A stretch of DNA of 7,366 nucleotides from Clostridia bacterium (GTDB lineage: Bacteria; Bacillota; Clostridia; UMGS1883), in the NCBI GenBank assembly GCA_017441965.1, contig JAFSBF010000196.1:1-7366 (forward strand), written 5' to 3'. Numbering within the stretch: position 1 is the stretch's first letter; each line of letters opens with the position of its first letter. Below the pieces are notes generated by a model, which saw only the letters and a list, made by a program, of their open reading frames with translations, was not told where the DNA came from and did no database searches. The position numbers and the translations under genes are program-made. Below are positions 1 through 6,286 of this stretch, piece by piece.

Positions 1-420
1 AACGGTGCGTGTTGCGAGGTTACTGACGAAATAACGGGGATGTACCTTTTTCCGTATGAAAACGTGATGTACGCTGATATGCCCGAGTGGGGAAAGCTAT
101 ACGATATAGATTTTACATATGACGGAGGAAAAAGTGTTGACCTTTTCACCTGCACGGGGCAGTGTGAAAGAGAAAAACGACCTCTTTCGTGCAGAATATT
201 TCCGCTGACGCCGTATGCACACCGTGATGAAGAACTTAAAATAGTTATGGATACAAGGGGGAAGGGAATGTGTCCTCTGGCAACGGCAATGAAAATCAAT
301 GCCCTTTCTCCACAATTTGTAAAAAAGGTAACAGAGGCAATGGAGCTTTGTATGCACGTTAAAGAGACACGTGAATTTATATATGCACTTACAGAGGAAC
401 TTGACAAGATTGTTTTATGA
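1..420 (+). CDS. YkgJ-like cysteine-cluster protein, 3' part only
   Basis: The reading frame is open from the first base, so the gene starts before the window; 139 C-terminal residues are visible. The ATG at position 40 is internal, because the codons before it read NGACCEVTDEITG and contain the paired cysteines expected in this family. Visible cysteines are at window residues 4, 5, 51, 55, 64 and 91, including the segment CTGQCEREKRPLSCRIFP, where RPxxCRxFP is the best family hallmark. YkgJ-type proteins (putative zinc- or iron-chelating domain) bind metal through such a cluster; their cellular role is mostly unknown. No signal peptide or membrane segment is visible in this part. The gene ends 14 bases before the chosen start of the ppx-like gene and is probably co-transcribed with it. 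The family call rests on the cysteine pattern only, and no specific function can be given. Confidence 0.62.
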   Translation, partial: NGACCEVTDEITGMYLFPYENVMYADMPEWGKLYDIDFTYDGGKSVDLFTCTGQCEREKRPLSCRIFPLTPYAHRDEELKIVMDTRGKGMCPLATAMKINALSPQFVKKVTEAMELCMHVKETREFIYALTEELDKIVL

Positions 421-422
421 AA

Positions 423-430
423 GAGAGGGA
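423..430 (+). promoter_or_regulatory. RBS that decides the start of the ppx-like gene
   Basis: The purine-rich GAGAGGGA lies 4 bases before the ATG at 435. The alternative in-frame ATG at 417 overlaps the upstream stop codon (ATGA), but its nearest Shine-Dalgarno-like run, GAGGAA at about 394, is too far away. The 435 start also puts the conserved phosphate-binding motif close to the N-terminus, as is usual in the family. Confidence 0.5.
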
Positions 431-434
431 ATTT

Positions 435-1343
435 ATGAGCAGTTGTTATTTTGCAATTATTGACCTTGGCTCCAATTCTGTCAGAATGAGCGTGAACGAG
501 CTTGAGAAAAACGGTAATTGGCGTGTGGTTGAAAAGCTGCGCTCTACAGTGCGCCTGAGTGAAGGAATGAGTAATGACAATTTTCTAAAGGAAGAGCCGA
601 TGGCACGTGTTATCGAAACAGTGAAGACCTTTTGCGATAAGGCAAGGGAGTATAAATGCGTGTCAATTGCCGCAATTGCAACGGCAGCGCTGAGAAATGC
701 GGCGAATAAGGAGCTTTTTATTGAGCGTGTTAAAAAAGTGGCAGGAATTGAGTTTGAAATAATCAGCGGCGAGGATGAGGCGTATTTCAGCTATCTTGCC
801 GTGCGTGAAACGATAGGCATAAAGGACGGTGTGATTTTTGATACGGGTGGCGGAAGTACGGAAATTACACTTGTCAAAAATTCATCTGTAGTTCACAGTA
901 TAAGTCTGCCGCTTGGTGCAGTTGTAATGACGGAAAAAATGGCGCATAAATCCAATATGCAGCTTTATAAATACGTTATGTCGTATATAGGGGGTATAGA
1001 CTGGCTTGATGAGTGTGAGTCACTTCCCGTATACGGTATAGGCGGAAGTGCACGTACAATGGCATCCCTTTATAAAAAGAGGGCGGTTAGCAGCACCGAG
1101 CTTGACGGAATGAAAATTCCCTATGGAGCGATTGCAAAAATTTATGAAAATATATATAACACCGCACCCGAAAAACGCAAGTGCATTAAAGGAATGGACA
1201 TATCACGTGCCGATATAATACTTGCAGGGGTGACACCTGCGAAGGTACTTATGGATATGATTGGAAGCCCATGTGCATATATTTGTGCATCAGGAGTAAA
1301 AGAGGGCGTATTTTTCAGAATGAAGGAAGAAATGCAAAAATGA
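435..1343 (+). CDS. Ppx/GppA-family phosphatase (exopolyphosphatase-like)
   Basis: This 302-residue protein belongs to the ASKHA-fold Ppx/GppA family, whose members remove terminal phosphate from polyphosphate or from pppGpp. Visible family motifs in order: IDLGSNSVRM (about 9-18, phosphate 1 loop), ATAALRNA (82-89), SGEDEA (112-117, region of the catalytic glutamate), DTGGGSTE (136-143, phosphate 2 loop), LPLGAVVMTE (159-168), GIGGSAR (202-208) and the late GVKEGVFF segment (about 288-295). The length matches the short forms with only the two N-terminal lobes; the C-terminal HD-like domain of long Ppx and GppA enzymes is absent. No ppk is visible nearby, so polyphosphate versus pppGpp as substrate cannot be decided. 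The stop codon overlaps the trmL start as ATGA, which suggests translational coupling. A start at 417 would add six residues and is less likely. Confidence 0.87.
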   Translation: MSSCYFAIIDLGSNSVRMSVNELEKNGNWRVVEKLRSTVRLSEGMSNDNFLKEEPMARVIETVKTFCDKAREYKCVSIAAIATAALRNAANKELFIERVKKVAGIEFEIISGEDEAYFSYLAVRETIGIKDGVIFDTGGGSTEITLVKNSSVVHSISLPLGAVVMTEKMAHKSNMQLYKYVMSYIGGIDWLDECESLPVYGIGGSARTMASLYKKRAVSSTELDGMKIPYGAIAKIYENIYNTAPEKRKCIKGMDISRADIILAGVTPAKVLMDMIGSPCAYICASGVKEGVFFRMKEEMQK

Positions 1344-1837
1344 GTTTGAATGTTGTATTGGTAGAGCCTGAAATTCCGCAGAACACGGGAAATATTGTGC
1401 GTACGTGTGCCGCAACGGGGACAAGGATTCATATAGTAAAGCCGATGGGCTTTGAAATTGATGATAAAAAGCTAAAGAGGGCAGGGCTTGATTACTGGCA
1501 TTTTCTCAATATTCAGTATTATGAGGGGCTTGATGACTTTTTTGAGAAAAATAGTGGAGGGCGGTTTTTTTACCTTAGCTCCAAAGCACCTGCATCGTAT
1601 ACGGATGTAGAGTATAAGGATAATGATTTCCTGCTTTTTGGCAAGGAAACAAAGGGGCTTCCCGAAAAGCTTCTGATTGATAATCCCGAGCGTGCGGTGC
1701 GTATACCTATGATAAGCAGTGCAAGATGTCTTAACCTTTCAAACAGTGTTGCAATAGTTGTTTATGAGGCGCTACGACAGAATGAATTTAAGGCACTGAC
1801 AAAGGAATCGGATTATTTGTATGGAATTATCGATTAA
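1340..1837 (+). CDS. trmL: tRNA (cytidine/uridine(34)-2'-O)-methyltransferase TrmL
   Basis: This 165-residue protein has the full length of TrmL, a homodimeric SPOUT-class enzyme that uses S-adenosylmethionine to methylate the 2'-OH of the wobble nucleotide in certain leucine tRNAs. Visible motifs: the N-terminal NVVLVEPEIPQNTGNIVRTC (4-23), FGKETKGLP (99-107), and IPMISSARCLNLSNS followed by VAIVVYEALRQ (122-147), which form the knotted SAM site. The ATG at 1340 overlaps the upstream stop as ATGA and has AAGGAAG ten bases before it. The frame stays open upstream into the ppx-like gene, but that extension shows no TrmL homology. It is probably the last gene of the left operon. The residue before LNLSNS is Cys where Ser is frequent, a mild variation. 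The family assignment is secure, and the exact tRNA targets are inferred. Confidence 0.94.
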   Translation: MSLNVVLVEPEIPQNTGNIVRTCAATGTRIHIVKPMGFEIDDKKLKRAGLDYWHFLNIQYYEGLDDFFEKNSGGRFFYLSSKAPASYTDVEYKDNDFLLFGKETKGLPEKLLIDNPERAVRIPMISSARCLNLSNSVAIVVYEALRQNEFKALTKESDYLYGIID

Positions 1838-1856
1838 AAAAGAAGCGTGACGCTTC
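1836..1856 (-). terminator. Short hairpin with T-run on the minus strand
   Basis: GAAGCG (1842-1847) and CGCTTC (1851-1856) pair around a 3-base loop. Read on the minus strand, the stem is followed at once by six T residues (the A-run 1836-1841), the layout of a small intrinsic terminator for transcription arriving from uxaA. On the plus strand no T-run follows, so it should not stop trmL transcripts. The A-run includes the last bases of the trmL stop codon. The stem is only 6 bp, so efficiency is uncertain; it may back up the stronger palindrome at 1934-1973. Confidence 0.45.
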
Positions 1857-1933
1857 ACCCCTTTCGCGTCCCAACTATATTCAATTACGGCAAAGGTTGC
1901 TCGCAATAAAATTACGCAAATTCCTATAAGGTA
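1857..1933. other. Intergenic spacer with no recognisable gene
   Basis: These 77 bases between the two hairpins carry no open frame of useful length, no ribosome binding site and no clear promoter. Together with the flanking hairpins they make up the whole gap between trmL and uxaA. The segment might belong to a dispersed intergenic element with the hairpins at its edges, but nothing inside the window repeats it. Confidence 0.5.
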
Positions 1934-1973
1934 AAAAAGCACTTGGCAGGATTAATCCTGCCAAGTGCTTTTT
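1934..1973. terminator. Bidirectional terminator, perfect 40-bp palindrome
   Basis: The two 20-base arms, 1934-1953 and 1954-1973, are exact reverse complements. A GC-containing stem core (GCACTTGGCAGGATT on the left arm) is flanked by an A-run on the left and a T-run on the right, so transcripts from either strand form a long hairpin followed by U residues. It lies 15 bases past the uxaA stop on the minus strand and about 96 bases past the trmL stop on the plus strand, between convergent operons, where a shared terminator is expected. Confidence 0.92.
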
Positions 1974-1988
1974 AGAGCTATATAGAAA

Positions 1989-3359
1989 TTAGAGAACAAC
2001 GCCGTCTTTGAATATTGAGATTTCCTCGCATTTATTAATTTCGTTTTTAGCCTGCTTGCCGTTTGCAATGTCAATGCAGTAGTCAAGAAGTGCCTCTGTC
2101 GGGTCGATACCATCAAGAAGAGGACTTGCATCAAAATCAATCCAGTTCGCCTTTTTCCGGGCAAGAGAATGATTGGTTGCAATTTTGATTGTGGGAACGG
2201 GTGCACCGAGAGGTGTTCCTCTGCCCGTAGTAAATAAAATCATATGTACACCGCACGCAGTAAGGTTTGTAACGGCAACAATATCATTTCCCGGTCCGTT
2301 AAGGAGTGAAAGACCGTTTTCCTTAAGCATATCTCCGTAATCAAGAACGTCAACAACCTCTGAAAGACCGCCCTTCTGCACACAGCCAAGTGATTTTTCC
2401 TCGAGTGTTGTGATACCGCCCGCCTTGTTTCCGGGGGAGGGATTTTCATATACAACCTGATTGTGACGAATAAAATACTGCTTGAAATTATTTATAAGAG
2501 AAACAGTTTTATCAAAAATTTCACGGTTTTTACAGCGTTTCATCAAAAGATGCTCCGCACCAAACATTTCGGGAACCTCTGTAAGAACGCAGGAACCGCC
2601 CATTGAAATTAATAAATCTGAAAGTCTGCCTACAAGGGGGTTTGCGGTAATTCCGCTGTAGCCGTCACTGCCTCCGCATTTAAGACCTATTTTAAGCTCT
2701 GAAATGCTGATGGGGGTACGGGGGATAAGAGCAGCCTTTTCCTGAAGCTCCTTTACAATTTTTATACCGTCTTCAATTTCATCGCTGCAGTCCTGTGCGT
2801 TAAGAAATCTTACACGCTCGTCATCCCATTTGCCGAGAACGGTTTTAAACTGGTCGATATAATTATTTTCGCAACCAAGACCTAAAACAAGCACACCGCC
2901 TGCATTGGGATGGTTAACAAGACCTTTGAGTACAAGCTGTGTTGTAGAGTGGTCATCGCCAAGCTGTGAACAACCGAAAGGATGTGTAAATGCCTTTGCA
3001 CCTGTTTTTTCAGCTATAAGCTTTGCCTGACTGTTTACACAGCCAACTGTAGGGATAATCCATACATCATTTCTTATTCCCACACTGCCGTCGGGGCGTC
3101 TGTAGCCCATAAATGTGCGGTCAGTTGTAATTTTATCATTTTTAACCTCGCCCGGCTCATATGTGTACTCAAGCTCACCTGAAAGGTTTGTTTTCATATT
3201 ATGGGTATGAACGTGCTCATCCTTTTTAATGTCGCAAATTGCGTGCCCGATGGGCTGACCGTATTTAATAATGTTTTCTCCGCTTTTAATGTCAAAGCGT
3301 GCATATTTATGCCCGTCCTCAAGATTTACGAGGACGTTGTCAAGCTCATTTATTAACAT
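1989..3359 (-). CDS. uxaA: Altronate dehydratase UxaA
   Basis: This 456-residue cytosolic enzyme removes water from D-altronate to give 2-keto-3-deoxy-D-gluconate, the third step of galacturonate breakdown. A short N-terminal SAF-type domain (about 1-55) ends in DEHVHTHN (47-54). The large catalytic domain carries GYRRPDGSVGIRN (85-97), HPFGCSQLGDD (126-136), GLGCENN (about 160-166), CGGSDGYSGITANP (228-241) and EKSLGCVQKGG further on, all matching the UxaA/GarD family; family enzymes need a divalent metal such as iron or manganese. GarD (galactarate dehydratase) is the main alternative, but the uxaB neighbour points to altronate. The E. coli enzyme is about 495 residues; most of the difference is about 20 residues missing between DNVxVxL and GHKxA in the SAF domain. 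Start: ATG with AGGAGGT (3368-3374) eight bases before it. The start lies inside the end of uxaB, a 14-bp overlap in another frame. Confidence 0.95.
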   Translation of the reverse strand: MLINELDNVLVNLEDGHKYARFDIKSGENIIKYGQPIGHAICDIKKDEHVHTHNMKTNLSGELEYTYEPGEVKNDKITTDRTFMGYRRPDGSVGIRNDVWIIPTVGCVNSQAKLIAEKTGAKAFTHPFGCSQLGDDHSTTQLVLKGLVNHPNAGGVLVLGLGCENNYIDQFKTVLGKWDDERVRFLNAQDCSDEIEDGIKIVKELQEKAALIPRTPISISELKIGLKCGGSDGYSGITANPLVGRLSDLLISMGGSCVLTEVPEMFGAEHLLMKRCKNREIFDKTVSLINNFKQYFIRHNQVVYENPSPGNKAGGITTLEEKSLGCVQKGGLSEVVDVLDYGDMLKENGLSLLNGPGNDIVAVTNLTACGVHMILFTTGRGTPLGAPVPTIKIATNHSLARKKANWIDFDASPLLDGIDPTEALLDYCIDIANGKQAKNEINKCEEISIFKDGVVL

Positions 3360-4614
3360 ATTTTTTTACCTCCTCGCAAAGATGGCTGAGGTCTTCATCC
3401 CACAAAGCTGTGTTACTGAGGATTTCCTCCACAGATGCATTCTTCATAAAATCGCAAACGTCTTTATCGTCGTTTGTCATATCAGTTCTGTAAAAATCAA
3501 TAAGCTTAGCAAAAGAGAAGATGAGTGTTTCGGGCATCTTATCAAATCTCTTTATATATTCAAGGATTGACGGAAGAACACGCACCTTGAATTTACTTAC
3601 TGAGTTAAGTGCAATTGAAGAAAGGTAATGCTTTATGTACGGGTTTGAAAAACGTGTGATAACATTATCGGCATACTCTGTAAGTTCATCCTTTGGAAGG
3701 TCGAGAGTGGGGATGATTTCATCATATACACATTTTTTTATGTGTGAAAGCATTTTTTCATCATCTACGCAGGATTTAACAGTATCAAAACCCTCTAAAA
3801 GTGCGTACGGAACAAGTGATGTATGTGCACCGTTAAGGATACGCACCTTCCTTGTGCGGTACATTGCAAGATTGTCTGTGATAATTACGTTAAGGTCGCA
3901 CTTATCGAAGGGAATTTCACTGCAAAGCTCTTTATAGCCGTCGATAACCCAAAGGTGGAAATACTCTGAAGTGTTGAGCATATTATCCTCATAACCGAGG
4001 TCGATTTTTTCATCCTTGGGGAAGCCTGTGTTAATTCTGTCAACAAGTGTGTTGCAGAAGATATTTTTATCCTGCACCCACGCTATGAAATCGTCACCCA
4101 AATCCCAGAGCTTTGCATACTGAAGAATAACATTTTTCAATGTTTCACCGTTTTTATCAATAAGCTCACACGGTAAAAATACAAAGCCGTCAAGTCCCAT
4201 TTCAAAGCGCTTTTTAAGAAGCTGTGTAACCTTTGCAGGGAACGAAACGGGGGGAGTATCGGTAAATTTATCATTTTCGTTAAAGCAGATACCTGCCTCG
4301 GTAGTATTTGATACTATAAAGCGGAAAGAGGGATTTTCTGCAAGTGCAAGGTAAGAAGCATAATCCTCATAAGGCTTTACGCAGCGTGATATAACGTCAA
4401 TTTTCCTTGTATCAACACCCTCGCTGCCGCGGCATATGTGTGTGTAGGTGCAATTTTGCGCTGTGAGCATATCGCACATACCGTTTTCGATAGGCTGAAC
4501 AACAACAACCTTTCCTGCAAAATCTGTTTTTTCATTTACAATCTGAAGCATCCAGTCAACAAAGCCACGTAAAAATCCGCCTTCGCCGAACTGTATAATT
4601 TTTTCTGTATACAT
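3346..4614 (-). CDS. uxaB: Tagaturonate reductase UxaB (altronate oxidoreductase)
   Basis: This 422-residue enzyme of the mannitol dehydrogenase (polyol-specific long-chain dehydrogenase) family reduces D-tagaturonate to D-altronate with NADH. Visible features: the nucleotide-binding loop IIQFGEGGFLRGFVDW (6-21), VVVVQPIE (36-44 region), FIVSNTTEAGI (99-109), FLPCELIDKNGE (146-157), and the catalytic signature RKVRILNGAHT with Lys256, Asn261 and His264 in the family's K-x4-N-x2-H spacing. NPYIKHYLSSIALN and the segment around it in the C-terminal domain also match E. coli UxaB closely. At 422 residues it is shorter than the roughly 480 of E. coli, mainly through small losses and a shorter C-terminal end. 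The start at 4614 has AAGGAGGA six bases upstream. An in-frame ATG at 4656 would place the RBS and the -10 box inside the gene. It is the first gene of the uxaBA operon. Confidence 0.95.
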   Translation of the reverse strand: MYTEKIIQFGEGGFLRGFVDWMLQIVNEKTDFAGKVVVVQPIENGMCDMLTAQNCTYTHICRGSEGVDTRKIDVISRCVKPYEDYASYLALAENPSFRFIVSNTTEAGICFNENDKFTDTPPVSFPAKVTQLLKKRFEMGLDGFVFLPCELIDKNGETLKNVILQYAKLWDLGDDFIAWVQDKNIFCNTLVDRINTGFPKDEKIDLGYEDNMLNTSEYFHLWVIDGYKELCSEIPFDKCDLNVIITDNLAMYRTRKVRILNGAHTSLVPYALLEGFDTVKSCVDDEKMLSHIKKCVYDEIIPTLDLPKDELTEYADNVITRFSNPYIKHYLSSIALNSVSKFKVRVLPSILEYIKRFDKMPETLIFSFAKLIDFYRTDMTNDDKDVCDFMKNASVEEILSNTALWDEDLSHLCEEVKKYVNK

Positions 4615-4620
4615 AGTTAT

Positions 4621-4628
4621 TCCTCCTT
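4621..4628 (-). promoter_or_regulatory. RBS that decides the uxaB start
   Basis: On the minus strand this reads AAGGAGGA, six bases before the ATG at 4614. This near-perfect Shine-Dalgarno site rules out the longer in-frame start at 4656, which would have to be translated from before the promoter -10 box. Confidence 0.85.
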
Positions 4629-4644
4629 GAGTATTATTAATTTG

Positions 4645-4673
4645 AGTATATGTCAAAATTTTGGCAGTTTCAA
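4645..4673 (-). promoter_or_regulatory. Predicted sigma-A promoter of uxaBA
   Basis: Read on the minus strand there is a -35 box TTGAAA (4668-4673), a 17-base spacer, and a -10 box TATACT (4645-4650). Each hexamer differs from consensus at one position. Transcription should begin near 4638, giving a leader of about 24 bases that just holds the RBS. A second -35-like TTGACA (4651-4656) overlaps the spacer, but no good -10 lies at a suitable distance from it. Confidence 0.7.
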
Positions 4674-4677
4674 TTAA

Positions 4678-4715
4678 ATTTTTGCTATTTTTGCGTTAAA
4701 ATATCAATTTTTTGC
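4678..4715. promoter_or_regulatory. TTTTTGC repeats, candidate operator for the AraC-family regulator
   Basis: Three same-direction copies of TTTTTGC end at 4685, 4694 and 4715. The first two are embedded in identical ATTTTTGC units 9 bases apart; the second and third are 21 bases apart. AraC-family proteins often bind direct half-sites about two helical turns apart. The first copy sits just upstream of the uxaB -35 box, an activator position, and the third abuts the regulator's own -35 box. The repeats are T-rich and could be chance in an AT-rich spacer. The link to the regulator is inferred from position alone. Confidence 0.35.
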
Positions 4716-4744
4716 TTGAAATAAGGCCGAATAGCTGATATATT
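4716..4744 (+). promoter_or_regulatory. Predicted sigma-A promoter of the AraC-family gene
   Basis: A -35 box TTGAAA (4716-4721), a 17-base spacer and a -10 box TATATT (4739-4744) give a near-consensus promoter. The expected start is near 4751, leaving a leader of about 34 bases. The -10 box forms the left half of a perfect 12-bp palindrome, TATATTAATATA (4739-4750), which could be an additional protein site or only AT-rich sequence. The downstream glycosyltransferase, and possibly copA, may also be read from this promoter. Confidence 0.65.
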
Positions 4745-4784
4745 AATATATAAAGGAAAATTATAAAAATAAGGGGGGAGCAAA

Positions 4785-5594
4785 GTGAGCCTTGCGATAA
4801 ATGAGGTTATACAAAATTTTACCGTTACAAGGGAAAAACGTGCAGGGGCGTATAATATGATTGATGCCCACTATCACGACCATTACGAAATATATTTTCT
4901 GGCAAAGGGCAGTGTGCGTTATTTTATCGGTGATAAAGTTTTTGACCTTAATGAAGGCGACGTTGTTTTAATTGCCCCCCATATAATACACAAGACGGCA
5001 ACCCTTAAAAATCAGGGCGCTGAAAGAGTGGTAATAGCATTTACAAATGAGTTTGTAATGTATCCGCAAAGTGACAGAATATTTTCCTGCTTTAAAGCAA
5101 TTCACTTTAAAGAAGCCCCCGTGAGGGAGCTTGTGGAAAAGGCAGAGGCAGAATGTATAAGAAATGACCGATACTGTGAAGATTTGGTGGCAGGATATAT
5201 ACGTGAAATCCTCATAAAGCTTAACCGCCTTGCAGATGAAAACCTCAGTGAGGAGCTTTCCCCGAATAACTCCATAATACAAAATGCGGTAAGATATATT
5301 TCGGATAATTACGCATCTGAGCTTACCCTTAGTCAGCTTGCAAGGAGTTTTGGCCTTAGTGAAAGCCACTTTTCACGTCAGTTTAAAATGTATACGGGCT
5401 TTGGTGTGAATGAATATATTTCTACGGTGCGTGTAAAAAATGCGGAAAAAATGCTCGTCACAACAAAGCTGCCCGTGACACAGATTGCGCAGGATTGCGG
5501 CTTTAATTCAAGCAGCTATTTTGCGGCAGTGTTTAAGAGAGTAAGAGGACTTTCCCCCGGTGAAGTGCGCAGAAAAAGGAGGGAGCAAAAGTGA
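4785..5594 (+). CDS. AraC-family transcriptional regulator with cupin sensor domain
   Basis: This 269-residue regulator has an N-terminal cupin-type ligand domain (about 15-100) with HYHDHYEIYFLAKG (29-42) and LNEGDVVLIAPHIIHKT (55-71), typical of AraC proteins that sense sugars or sugar acids. A linker of about 60 residues is followed by a two-helix-turn-helix DNA-binding domain: first HTH about 180-202 (LTLSQLARSFGLSESHFSRQ), second about 228-251 (VTQIAQDCGFNSSSYF), then the usual GLSPGEVR ending. It is divergent from uxaBA across a 170-bp spacer, so it most likely controls hexuronate use; this is inferred from position. The start is GTG, with a GGGGGGAG run (4773-4780) four bases before it; no in-frame ATG fits the cupin start better. 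The stop overlaps the next gene's GTG start by four bases. The ligand cannot be read from the sequence. Confidence 0.92.
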   Translation: MSLAINEVIQNFTVTREKRAGAYNMIDAHYHDHYEIYFLAKGSVRYFIGDKVFDLNEGDVVLIAPHIIHKTATLKNQGAERVVIAFTNEFVMYPQSDRIFSCFKAIHFKEAPVRELVEKAEAECIRNDRYCEDLVAGYIREILIKLNRLADENLSEELSPNNSIIQNAVRYISDNYASELTLSQLARSFGLSESHFSRQFKMYTGFGVNEYISTVRVKNAEKMLVTTKLPVTQIAQDCGFNSSSYFAAVFKRVRGLSPGEVRRKRREQK

Positions 5595-6286
5595 GATTTA
5601 TTAAAAAGGTATTTAGCTTTATTTTCCTTATTATATTTATAGCAGTAATGGTAGTTGTCGCACTTGGCTACGGAAAGTACAAGCAGGCGGTAGGCTTACT
5701 TCCAATTCAGACAGCGGCAAAAAATATTAAAAGTGATGATAGCTTTACCCCGATTGATGAGATTTCGCCTACCTTTACAGATGCTATGATTGCAGTTGAG
5801 GACAGACGGTTTTACAAACACAAGGGTGTTGATATAATCGGCATAGGAAGGGCAATCAAAACAAATATTGAGAAACGCTCCCTTTCGGAAGGGGGTAGCT
5901 GTATTACGCAGCAGCTTGCAAAAAATATCTATTTTATGCACGATAGCTCGCTGAGCCGTAAAGTGGCAGAGGTTATGATTGCAATTGAACTCGAAAAGGA
6001 ATTTTCCAAAGAGGAAATTCTGGAGCTTTACTTTAATGTTATTTATTATGGAAGCGGTTATTATAATATAGCCGATGCGTGCAAAGGATATTTTGATAAA
6101 ACACCATTGGCAATTACAGATTATGAGGCAACGTTACTTGCAGGAATTCCAAATGCACCGTCTGTATATTCGCTTGACAATAACCCTGACCTTGCGAAAA
6201 AGAGGCAGAAAACGGTTATTAAAGCTATGGTTGATATGAAATATATGACAAAGGAATGGGCGCAGGAGCTAATTGAGATGCAATAG
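5591..6286 (+). CDS. Monofunctional GT51 peptidoglycan glycosyltransferase
   Basis: This 231-residue protein has a cytosolic Met-Arg-Phe-Ile-Lys-Lys start, one membrane helix (about 7-27) and a family 51 glycosyltransferase domain outside the cell. Such enzymes polymerise lipid II into glycan strands. Motif 1 is AVEDRRFYKHKGVD (68-81), with catalytic Glu70. Motif 2 is GGSCITQQLAKN (101-112), where Cys replaces the usual Thr. Motif 3 is RKVAEVMIAIELE (123-135), with the conserved second Glu. Motif 4 is EEILELYFNVIYYGSG (141-156). The domain ends with ATLLAGIPNAPSVYS and a short tail. There is no transpeptidase domain, so it is not a class A PBP. It starts with GTG, has AAGGAGGG seven bases upstream, and shares GTGA with the end of the AraC gene, so the two are probably translationally coupled. 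MtgA-like function is inferred from motifs. A broken class A PBP is unlikely, since nothing downstream resembles a transpeptidase. Confidence 0.92.
   Translation: MRFIKKVFSFIFLIIFIAVMVVVALGYGKYKQAVGLLPIQTAAKNIKSDDSFTPIDEISPTFTDAMIAVEDRRFYKHKGVDIIGIGRAIKTNIEKRSLSEGGSCITQQLAKNIYFMHDSSLSRKVAEVMIAIELEKEFSKEEILELYFNVIYYGSGYYNIADACKGYFDKTPLAITDYEATLLAGIPNAPSVYSLDNNPDLAKKRQKTVIKAMVDMKYMTKEWAQELIEMQ

Noticed and set aside
1271..1339. In-frame extension of trmL back to 1271
   Set aside because: It lies wholly inside the ppx-like gene, encodes no TrmL-like residues, and the ATG at 1340 already begins at the conserved NVVLVEPEIPQNTG strand.
1989..4614. Open frames of about 64-100 codons across from or within uxaA and uxaB in other frames
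   Set aside because: They lie inside two well-supported genes, have no convincing ribosome binding sites and read as low-quality, often Cys/Ser-rich translations.
4615..4656. In-frame extension of uxaB to the ATG at 4656
   Set aside because: The added 14 residues have no family match and would cover the strong RBS at 4621-4628 and the predicted -10 box; the 4614 start matches the UxaB N-terminus.
4615..4784. Riboswitch or T-box leader for uxaBA or the regulator
   Set aside because: The predicted leaders are only about 24 and 34 bases, too short for a structured aptamer, and no terminator-like hairpin is present.
4968..5369. 133-codon minus-strand frame opposite the AraC-family gene
   Set aside because: It is antisense to a clear cupin/HTH protein, and its translation has no recognisable domain and looks like a shadow frame.
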